Source: JBBQTU01 sp038213005
GTDB lineage: Bacteria; Planctomycetota; Phycisphaerae; Tepidisphaerales; Tepidisphaeraceae
DNA: 12,920 bases
Direction of reading: 5' to 3'
Assembly (NCBI GenBank): GCA_038213005.1
Contig: JBBQTU010000118.1
Span: 1 to 12,920 of the forward strand
Made by a program: the position numbers and the translations under genes. Of this stretch, positions 7,132-12,920 are shown piece by piece (the stretch's first letter is position 1; each line of letters begins with the position of its first letter). The notes beneath the pieces were generated by a model. That model made no database searches, was not told the origin of the DNA, and was given only the letters and a program-made list of their open reading frames with translations.

Positions 7132-8168
7132 TTGTCATCCAGTGACTTGAGTTTCCCGGTGCCTTTGGTGGGCTGCTGGCCGGTGGGCGAGATCGTCTTG
7201 AGCGTCACCGGCGGCTCCAGAGCGCCGTTATTGAGGATGGACGCCTCGCGACGGGGGATCTGGGACAGCACGGAGGGGTCGTATTCCACACGTTCCACGC
7301 CGGCCTTATCCTTGATCCGCTTGCCCAGGACTTCGCCATTGGTGTGGAAGTTGGGAAACTTGGCCATCAGTTCATTGATGGAGGCATCGCGAATACTCAG
7401 GGTGCGCCCCACCAGATGCACGATCGCGCCATCGGTGTCGGTGTAGGTCATTGGGGTTCGCGGGTCCAGGACGCGGTCGACCACCATCACCCGCTCGTTT
7501 TCGGCGTGGCTGACGCGAGAGGTATCAGGCTCTTCCACGACCGCGGCGGCCGCAGGCCACTGCCCGACGTATACGAAACTCGCGAACTCGAGATGGAGGC
7601 AGAAGGCCTCATGCCCCTGGGATCGCAGGAGACGGACGGCGGCGACGGCGGCTTTCCTGCGGGCGGGATCCTCTCGATAGACGCCGATCAGGAGGGTCCA
7701 GCGGGCGTCCTTGGGAGCATTCTGGATGTTCCACTCGGGCGGACCCTCGTCGCCGGGGGCGTCCAGCGGAACCAGCAGGCAGGTGGGGAACAGTGCGGTG
7801 TCGCGGCCATTGCGCAGGGCGCCCAGCCGTTTACGGTCGGCGTGGGCCCGCTCGGCATCCTTGCTGTCGGCACTGTCGGTGGCCTGCAGTTCGACGCTGC
7901 GATAGAAGCCGAAGAAGAGCGTGCTGTTGTGTTCGCCGTGGACCACGTACCAGGCGCGATCGCCGGTCTGTTTGACCATGGCCTCGCGGACGCGTTTGGC
8001 CTCCTCGATGCGGGCGGGGCCTTCGAACGTCTGGCAGGAAATCGTCCAGCGGGCATCGGGCGGGGCAGTGGGCTGCTTGTCGGGCTTGTCGGCGGCGAAG
8101 GCCCCCGTCACCGGCAGCATGGCCAGTATTCCCAACAGGACCAGCGGATAACAAAGGGTCTGTCTCAT
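7128..8168 (-). CDS. Secreted hypothetical protein with two SPOR-like repeats
   Basis: I do not recognise a named family for this 346-aa protein. Residues 1-26 are a Sec signal peptide (hydrophobic LVLLGILAML core, cleavage expected after AFA). Two segments look like divergent copies of one beta-alpha-beta unit. Copy 1 (38-92) starts DARWTISCQTFEG and ends STLFFGFYRS. Copy 2 (154-206) starts DARWTLLIGVYRE and ends SFVYVGQWP. The pattern of W-T, small residue, helix, then strand ending G-F/Q resembles SPOR domains, which bind denuded peptidoglycan. That assignment is inference. The remaining C-terminal third has no motif I know. GAGGAA 6 nt upstream supports the start. It is the first gene of the operon. 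Confidence 0.85.
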   Translation of the reverse strand: MRQTLCYPLVLLGILAMLPVTGAFAADKPDKQPTAPPDARWTISCQTFEGPARIEEAKRVREAMVKQTGDRAWYVVHGEHNSTLFFGFYRSVELQATDSADSKDAERAHADRKRLGALRNGRDTALFPTCLLVPLDAPGDEGPPEWNIQNAPKDARWTLLIGVYREDPARRKAAVAAVRLLRSQGHEAFCLHLEFASFVYVGQWPAAAAVVEEPDTSRVSHAENERVMVVDRVLDPRTPMTYTDTDGAIVHLVGRTLSIRDASINELMAKFPNFHTNGEVLGKRIKDKAGVERVEYDPSVLSQIPRREASILNNGALEPPVTLKTISPTGQQPTKGTGKLKSLDDK

Positions 8169-8215
8169 GACGATTCCTCAAACAAGGCCGGCCGGGTCAG
8201 AAGGCCACTGGCGGC

Positions 8216-8224
8216 ATGATACCA
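8216..8224 (-). promoter_or_regulatory. Extended -10 promoter candidate for the minus-strand operon
   Basis: The minus strand reads TGGTATCAT, an extended -10 (TGn plus a TATAAT-like hexamer). Predicted transcription start is near 8209, giving a leader of about 40 nt with GAGGAA before the ATG at 8168. The -35 region (about 8239-8245) is poor. The same CTGGTAT core precedes the large gene at 9276. Confidence 0.5.
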
Positions 8225-8246
8225 GACAGCGGAGAAAATGCAGAAG

Positions 8247-8263
8247 CCCGGGATTGTCCCGGG
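8247..8263. repeat. Perfect 7-bp hairpin upstream of the operon promoter
   Basis: CCCGGGA and TCCCGGG surround a TTG loop. It lies just upstream of the expected -35 region of the minus operon, where an operator could sit. It has no T-tract. Confidence 0.5.
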
Positions 8264-8286
8264 GTGGCACCGCGAACACAAGAACC

Positions 8287-8312
8287 TGCCAGCGGGGCGT
8301 GCCAGCGGGGCG
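8287..8312. repeat. 13-bp perfect tandem duplication
   Basis: TGCCAGCGGGGCG occurs twice head to tail. The junction creates GGGGCGTGCC, which resembles the outer bases of the element ends at 99 and 8401, though it lacks their hairpin loop. Confidence 0.75.
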
Positions 8313-8400
8313 GGGTGCAGGGGCGCGTCCACGTGGGTGTGCTACGAACTGGGCATGGGCATGGTACAGCACCGCCAGCCTGTTCATCTGCCCCCGGCCC

Positions 8401-8584
8401 GGGCGTGCCCGTTTTCCCGGGCAACTCAGAAATCCAGCCCCATTGAGCAGCAGCGCACCCGTGGCACATGCGCCCTCGCTTGTAGCAATTTCCGTTTCGC
8501 GACAGCTCGTCCTTACTCCGCTGCTGCTCAATGGGGCTCACCGATCTCCACATCGCAAGGCCGCCCGGAAAAACGGGCACGCCC
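8401..8584. repeat. Element 2: 184-bp MITE/REP-like element with 22-bp terminal inverted repeats
   Basis: The left end (8401-8422) and the reverse complement of the right end (8563-8584) match at 21 of 22 positions, both beginning GGGCGTGCCCGTTTT. They are nearly identical to the ends of element 1 at 99-305, whose interior is different. Each end is also a hairpin with a T- or A-rich loop. Nested inside is a second, perfect inverted repeat (8436-8455 and 8519-8538). The whole unit could fold as a long interrupted hairpin. No open frame or clear target-site duplication is visible. Mobility is inferred from the shared ends only. Confidence 0.75.
8436..8538. repeat. Nested perfect 20-bp inverted repeat inside element 2
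   Basis: The arm AGCCCCATTGAGCAG continues to 8455 and is matched exactly by its reverse complement at 8519-8538. A 63-bp centre separates the arms and shows no motif I recognise. It lacks the attC core bases, so it is not an integron site. Confidence 0.8.
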
Positions 8585-8946
8585 TACAGTTCCTTCGCAT
8601 TCTCGGGGCGATTCACCCGGCCTGCCCAGTTGTTCGGCCGCGGCATGGGTGCCTTCAAATGCCTGGTAGTCAGCGGGGTGTGGAGAATATCTCCGCCCCG
8701 GCGGCTGCGCGGTTCATGACGTAAACCCCTCACCCCGTGACCGCACAGCTACGCCCACGCGTCTCTGCCTGCCATCCAGTCGGCCGTCCGCCCCCGGTCG
8801 GCCATCCTCCGGCCCAAACGACAACCCCGGATTCGCCTCACCCGCCCAATCAAGAACCCGGCGCATCTCACACAGCGCCAGCCCAGCACTGCCCGAAAGT
8901 AGGCAGGCCGCCTGCGCAGCATCTCGCCGCGGCGGACCGGCCTGCT

Positions 8947-8957
8947 CCCCCCCCCCC
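8947..8957. repeat. C11 homopolymer
   Basis: Eleven consecutive C residues occur in a C-rich non-coding stretch. Such a tract is prone to slippage and to sequencing-length error. Confidence 0.9.
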
Positions 8958-8959
8958 GA

Positions 8960-9139
8960 CATCGCAGTCGAACCTGGAGACTTCGCAAGTCGGCGCGGCC
9001 CGTCTTTCACGTCGCCGAGACGGTGGAATACGAGGACCGTCTCTACCTCTGACGGCTGTTCACCTGGCACTATGGAATCAACCCGCGACGATATTTGCCG
9101 GCAGATGTACCAGAAAATCCCCCAACGGTCGTCTCTGCC
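8960..9139 (+). pseudogene. Possible decayed coding fragment with an in-frame stop
   Basis: One frame reads HVAETVEYEDRLYL up to a TGA at 9050-9052, then continues RLFTWHYGINPRRYLPADVP without a frame change. The composition (aromatic and charged residues, few low-complexity runs) looks more like real protein than the flanking frames. It lacks a start and ribosome-binding site and has a C11 run just upstream. It might be the tail of a degraded transposase or accessory gene, but I cannot name the family. Confidence 0.2.
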
Positions 9140-9259
9140 GGGCCTGACGCCCATTGGCGATCTCATTTAGCCCAGACGCTACGGCCTCGGTTATGGATCG
9201 AGACAGAGCAATCCTGTCCGGTTTGCCGTTTCCGCCAAGGCGTTTCATTTCCCTGCTGC

Positions 9260-9268
9260 TGGTATACT
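9260..9268 (+). promoter_or_regulatory. Extended -10 promoter candidate, probably giving a leaderless mRNA
   Basis: TGGTATACT is a full TGn extended -10 with a five-of-six TATAAT match. The expected start point is about 9275, one base before the ATG at 9276. No Shine-Dalgarno lies between them, so the transcript would be leaderless. The -35 region is weak. Confidence 0.5.
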
Positions 9269-9275
9269 GCTACGC

Positions 9276-12200
9276 ATGAATCATGCACGTGCGGCCGTTG
9301 GCAGATTGCGTCGATGGGGATGGACATCGCTGCGTCCGATGGCGACAGTGCTGGCTCTTTGCGTCTTGCACGCCCCCCTGGTGGCGGCCCAGCCGCAGGT
9401 AAGCCTCCTGCTGGCGCCCGCCGACGGCGGTGTGGGCGCCCAGGCCAAAGCCTGGCGATTACAGGTTGACCAGGCGGCGATGAACCGCATGGGGCGAATC
9501 GCGGGGATGCATCTGACCAGCGGCGAGGCCGTGCAGCGACTGCTGTTGCGCCCGGAGTTCATCGAGCGGCCTGGCCGCGCGCTGATCGCAGCGCACGTGT
9601 TTGACGCGGACCACGTGCTGTGTTCGCGCATCGTTCTTCGTCCCGGGGCACCGGACGTCTGGCTTAGCGTGCGCAGCGCGCTCACCGGCAAGGTCCTGGT
9701 GCAGGAGACCGTCAGCCTCCGTGATGAGAAGGCACTCGCCGCCACCCTGGACAAGCTCGGCGCCGCGATACTGGCCGCACCGCCGGCCAAACCGCAGACG
9801 ATGCTGGGCATCACCTCGCTGCAACTGCACACACGCTTCGGCCGCCCCGACCCGGACCCGGCGACCGAACTGCTGGTGGCGGAGATACGACGACGCCTCG
9901 AGCGCGTGCCCAATCACACGTTCATTGACCAGGATCTGGCTGCGTTTCTTCTTGAGGAGGCGAGCCTTGAGAAAGGAGCGCTCCCCGGGCAGCCGCACGC
10001 GGCGCACGACGATTACCTGCTGATCACCGGCGAGTTGACCAGCGAACTTAATAGCGATTCGCCGTACGCCATCCATCTTCGCACCAGATACGGCGGGAAG
10101 GACCTTCCCGTGGACGTGGCCGGCCGGCGAGGCCAGTTCGTTGCCCTCGATGAGCAGGCGGGCGATAAGCTGCTCGAGGCGATCAAGGTCGCGGGCATCG
10201 ACACCGGTCCGCAGCTCAGCGATGCCGACCGTCAAAGAGCGCGTGCCGCCCGGCAGTTGGTCCAGTCGGTGGCGACGGCGATCCCCGATGGCTGGCGCAC
10301 CAATGCGTCCGAAGTCCAAAGCGCGGTGGAGGCCGTCCGGCAGGCCCGGGCCGCCCTCCCGGGAAGCATTCAGCCGCTGGCGGCGCTTCGCCGAGTCCTG
10401 CTCAATCCACGGTTGGCCACCGAGCCCGAAGGCCAGGATCTGCTGGAGATTCGCGGCGACTACGTCAACCAGTTTCCCGGCACTTTCCAATGGGCGGACT
10501 TGACCAGCCAACAGATTCGCGGGCTGCGCGCGGCCGGGCAACCCGAACTTGAGCTTGCGTTTGCGAAGAAGCTCACCGAAGCGATGCTCAGGGGTGAGTC
10601 CGATGCGCCGCAGGAATCATCGGACCAGCCGGCCATCCAGACGCTGGTTCAGCAGGGTGAGCACCAACTGGCGTTCTACTACGCATTGGCCGCACTCGGC
10701 ACCCAGCACAAGATGGCGGCACCGGCCCTGGAACTCCTGGCCACCCAGGAGTTTGACGCGGGCAACACGGTCTATGCGCTCAACGCACTCAAAGCCCTCG
10801 CCGAGTACTGCCCGGGGCGGGAACTGGCGTGGCTGGACAAGGACAACCACGCCCAGAAGGTTGCCGGTTCGCAGCTCGGCGACTGGTTCAAACCGATTCT
10901 CGCCACCCGCACGCAGACGGCCATCAGCTATCCCGAGCCGCCAGAACTCACTGCCTGGCCCACGGTGCCGACGGAACTCGCCGCCGGCCCCACGACGCTA
11001 CCGGCCGCGACCACCATTGCGGTCCCACAGGGCAGCAGGCTCCTGGCCATGGCCAGCGGAACACAGCTTGACGCCCTGCTGGTGAACGGCAACGCACTTT
11101 CGCTCTGGGACCCGCAGACCGGCGATCGTCGGCAGATTGAGGGCATTCCGTATCACGCGGACTGGCAAGCGCGCTCAGCGCGGCTGTTTGCCGCCGGCAA
11201 GACCGCATTCCTCTTCTGGCCGGACAGGGGCTTCTGGCAGATTGACGCCCAGACCGCACAGGCAAGCTCCCCTGCCCTGGGCCAGTTGAATAAGCCTCGG
11301 ATACAGGCTGTCTGGCAGCATGGTAACTCGCTCTATCTGGCGGGATCCTGCCTTCCCGAAACCGCCGACCGCACCGCGGTCGATTCCGAAGCTACCCCTG
11401 CCGGCTTCATCGCCGTGCAAGCGCCCAGCCAGGCAGACTACAAGATCTACCACGCCCCGGCCGACACAGGTGCTGTCATTGCTGTAGCCCCCGCCGACTC
11501 CGGCCAGTTCACCGCCATCCACGAGAACGGCGCGCTCACACGCTTTGACGCGGCCACCAGCAAATGGACATGGCTGTGCGATTCCAGACAATCCCTGTCT
11601 CGCGAGCGCCTGTTTCTGGTGGGCCGCCCCGAGAACCTGATCGTGATGCCGGTGGACGTGCTCAACCCGGTGCAGTTGTACCGCGTCACGCCGCGCAACT
11701 GGCAATGGTCGCCCCTCTCCTACATGCCCGGCCCCTCCGCACTAGGCTACCCCCAGTACGTGCATGAGTGGTATTGGTCTGCGACCCCTGGCGGACAGAG
11801 TGTGCCTCTCACCTGCCCGCCCGTTGATCTGACCGACGATGGCAAGTGGTTCTGGATGCTGGACTGCAACGGCGCCATCGCTGGCAGCACTGACGGCGAG
11901 CAATTTGCCGGCCCGTTCAAGATGGCCACCAGCGGCCTGATGCTGGCAGCGCACGGCTCGTCGCTCTATCTGGGTTCCACAAATACAGTCACGGTGATCC
12001 CGCTGCCTCAACTGCAGGCCCTGGCGCAAGGCGCAACCAGATCCGCCCAGCAGGTGTTCACCGACACCCAAGCCGCACTGCAGAAGTGGACGCAATCGAT
12101 GCCGCCGCTGGCGCGCGCTGCCTATTTCTGCAAGGTGCGTCGGCCCGACCTGGCGGCCGACGATTGCCTCAAGAGCCAACTCGTCAAGACACCCGCCGGA

Positions 12201-12920
12201 GCAGTGGCGGTGGCGAAGATTCTGCTCGGCGCCACCCGCGACAAGGAAGCGCTCGACCTCTTGCGCCCGCTGATCTCGCTTCCCCAGAACATTACGGTCA
12301 AGGAACTCGAGATCACCTGGCTCAAGGCCCTGCAGGGAAGCAGCCGCTGGGATGAGCTGCTGACGCTGGTGCCGCAACTCTGGAAACAAAGCCCGTTGCG
12401 CGGCGAGCTGATTCCGGATGAAGAACGTTTCTGGGCCTATTGGGACGCCATGTTGAGCAGCCAGCCGAGCGAGGTGCGCGAGACATGGCTCTGGGGACTG
12501 CTCGACGGTCACCTGCCGGACGCGCCCTGGTCATGGACCGATGAACCGGCATATCGGCAAATGGGGCTGGAAATACAAAAGAGCGCGACGCGATGCCTGC
12601 TCATGCATCTGGCTGGCAAACGTCAATTTCAGAAGATCCTGGCCCACCCGCAACTGGGTGCCAAACGGTGGGATGAACACAACGTCGGCGGCGCATGGGC
12701 GCTCTACCTCGCCGCCGGACAGCCAGAGCAAGCCTTGGAGGCGGCTGACAAACCCGATACGCGGGCTCGCGTGCTGGTCGAACTGGGCCGCTTCGACGAC
12801 GCCCTGGCGATGCTGGACAAGACGACCATCCACTGGAACTCCTGGACGATGGAATCCCTGGCGCGGGCCGCGATGTACCAGCACAAGTGGGACCTTTATG
12901 ACCAGTGCCGCCAGCGCGCC
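9276..12920 (+). CDS. Large secreted multidomain protein (CsgG-like segment, beta-propeller-like core, TPR-like end), partial at 3' end
   Basis: The frame is open for all 1215 codons to the window edge, so the C-terminus is missing. Residues 1-39 form a long signal peptide (RLRRWGW n-region, hydrophobic 22-36, cleavage near VAA), so the protein is exported. Residues about 199-256 (LLVAEIRRRLERVPNHTFID, then FLLEEASLEKG and DDYLLITGEL) follow the CsgG/LpoB-like pattern of a helix, an acidic loop and a terminal GADY-like strand. Residues about 588-910 are beta-rich with repeated short strands (LSLWDPQTGD, GFWQIDAQT, LTRFDAATSKW), suggesting a propeller. Residues about 1137-1210 are TPR-like (ALYLAAGQPEQALEAAD, LVELGRFDDALAML). 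No catalytic motif is seen. A scaffold or envelope-assembly role is inference only. Confidence 0.85.
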   Translation, partial: MNHARAAVGRLRRWGWTSLRPMATVLALCVLHAPLVAAQPQVSLLLAPADGGVGAQAKAWRLQVDQAAMNRMGRIAGMHLTSGEAVQRLLLRPEFIERPGRALIAAHVFDADHVLCSRIVLRPGAPDVWLSVRSALTGKVLVQETVSLRDEKALAATLDKLGAAILAAPPAKPQTMLGITSLQLHTRFGRPDPDPATELLVAEIRRRLERVPNHTFIDQDLAAFLLEEASLEKGALPGQPHAAHDDYLLITGELTSELNSDSPYAIHLRTRYGGKDLPVDVAGRRGQFVALDEQAGDKLLEAIKVAGIDTGPQLSDADRQRARAARQLVQSVATAIPDGWRTNASEVQSAVEAVRQARAALPGSIQPLAALRRVLLNPRLATEPEGQDLLEIRGDYVNQFPGTFQWADLTSQQIRGLRAAGQPELELAFAKKLTEAMLRGESDAPQESSDQPAIQTLVQQGEHQLAFYYALAALGTQHKMAAPALELLATQEFDAGNTVYALNALKALAEYCPGRELAWLDKDNHAQKVAGSQLGDWFKPILATRTQTAISYPEPPELTAWPTVPTELAAGPTTLPAATTIAVPQGSRLLAMASGTQLDALLVNGNALSLWDPQTGDRRQIEGIPYHADWQARSARLFAAGKTAFLFWPDRGFWQIDAQTAQASSPALGQLNKPRIQAVWQHGNSLYLAGSCLPETADRTAVDSEATPAGFIAVQAPSQADYKIYHAPADTGAVIAVAPADSGQFTAIHENGALTRFDAATSKWTWLCDSRQSLSRERLFLVGRPENLIVMPVDVLNPVQLYRVTPRNWQWSPLSYMPGPSALGYPQYVHEWYWSATPGGQSVPLTCPPVDLTDDGKWFWMLDCNGAIAGSTDGEQFAGPFKMATSGLMLAAHGSSLYLGSTNTVTVIPLPQLQALAQGATRSAQQVFTDTQAALQKWTQSMPPLARAAYFCKVRRPDLAADDCLKSQLVKTPAGAVAVAKILLGATRDKEALDLLRPLISLPQNITVKELEITWLKALQGSSRWDELLTLVPQLWKQSPLRGELIPDEERFWAYWDAMLSSQPSEVRETWLWGLLDGHLPDAPWSWTDEPAYRQMGLEIQKSATRCLLMHLAGKRQFQKILAHPQLGAKRWDEHNVGGAWALYLAAGQPEQALEAADKPDTRARVLVELGRFDDALAMLDKTTIHWNSWTMESLARAAMYQHKWDLYDQCRQRA

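Larger units (their letters stand above)
8169..9275. other. 1.1-kb intergenic region without a convincing gene
   Basis: The region separates two divergent units. It contains the minus-operon promoter (8216-8224), a perfect hairpin (8247-8263), a 13-bp tandem duplication (8287-8312), element 2 (8401-8584), a very C-rich stretch with a C11 run (8947-8957), a possible coding remnant (about 8960-9139) and the promoter of the large secreted protein (9260-9268). Open frames of up to about 150 codons occur on both strands, but they are low-complexity (Pro, Arg and Ser rich), lack ribosome-binding sites and resemble no family I know. Confidence 0.65.

Noticed and set aside
8436..8538. Integron attC site
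   Set aside because: The inverted repeat is perfect and lacks the GTTRRRY/RYYYAAC core sites.
8714..9166. Open frames of 136-150 codons on both strands in the C-rich stretch
   Set aside because: Low-complexity products, C11/G11 run inside, no ribosome-binding site and no recognisable family.

Overview
The window looks like chromosomal DNA from a GC-rich Planctomycetota-type bacterium, possibly close to Phycisphaerae. That placement rests on gene content, the flavour of the LepA sequence, the large secreted protein and the repeat-rich intergenic DNA. No 16S rRNA or other decisive marker is present, so it is an inference.

Layout. (1) 1-442 is non-coding and hairpin-rich. It holds a 207-bp element bounded by 23-bp inverted repeats. 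(2) 443-5149 is a four-gene plus-strand cluster: lepA (EF-4), a stand-alone precorrin-2 dehydrogenase/ferrochelatase, a HemX/CcsA-like membrane protein and hemA (glutamyl-tRNA reductase). Gaps are 33 bp, 22 bp and a 1-bp overlap. The last three genes are a tetrapyrrole module: HemA makes the committed precursor, the CysG-N homologue serves the siroheme branch (and possibly siroheme-dependent heme synthesis), and HemX-like proteins are linked to HemA. (3) 5150-5504 is a convergent intergenic gap with two hairpins. (4) 8168-5505 is a minus-strand operon of four genes whose stops and starts touch or overlap: a secreted protein with two SPOR-like repeats, an RdgB/HAM1 nucleotide-sanitising pyrophosphatase, a small universal stress protein, and a pyruvoyl-dependent arginine decarboxylase that makes agmatine for polyamine synthesis. 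(5) 8169-9275 is about 1.1 kb without a convincing gene. It contains a promoter for the minus operon, a perfect hairpin, a 13-bp tandem duplication, a second copy of the bounded element (184 bp, with a nested perfect 20-bp inverted repeat), a C11 tract and a possible decayed coding fragment. (6) 9276-12920 is one open frame running off the window: a very large secreted protein with a CsgG-like segment, a probable beta-propeller and a TPR-like end. An extended -10 lies so close to its ATG that the mRNA may be leaderless.

The most interesting non-genic signal is the pair of elements at 99-305 and 8401-8584. They share nearly identical inverted ends, each end being itself a small hairpin, but have different interiors. 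I see no CRISPR array, no recognisable defence or secretion system, no intact transposase, and no rRNA or tRNA gene.
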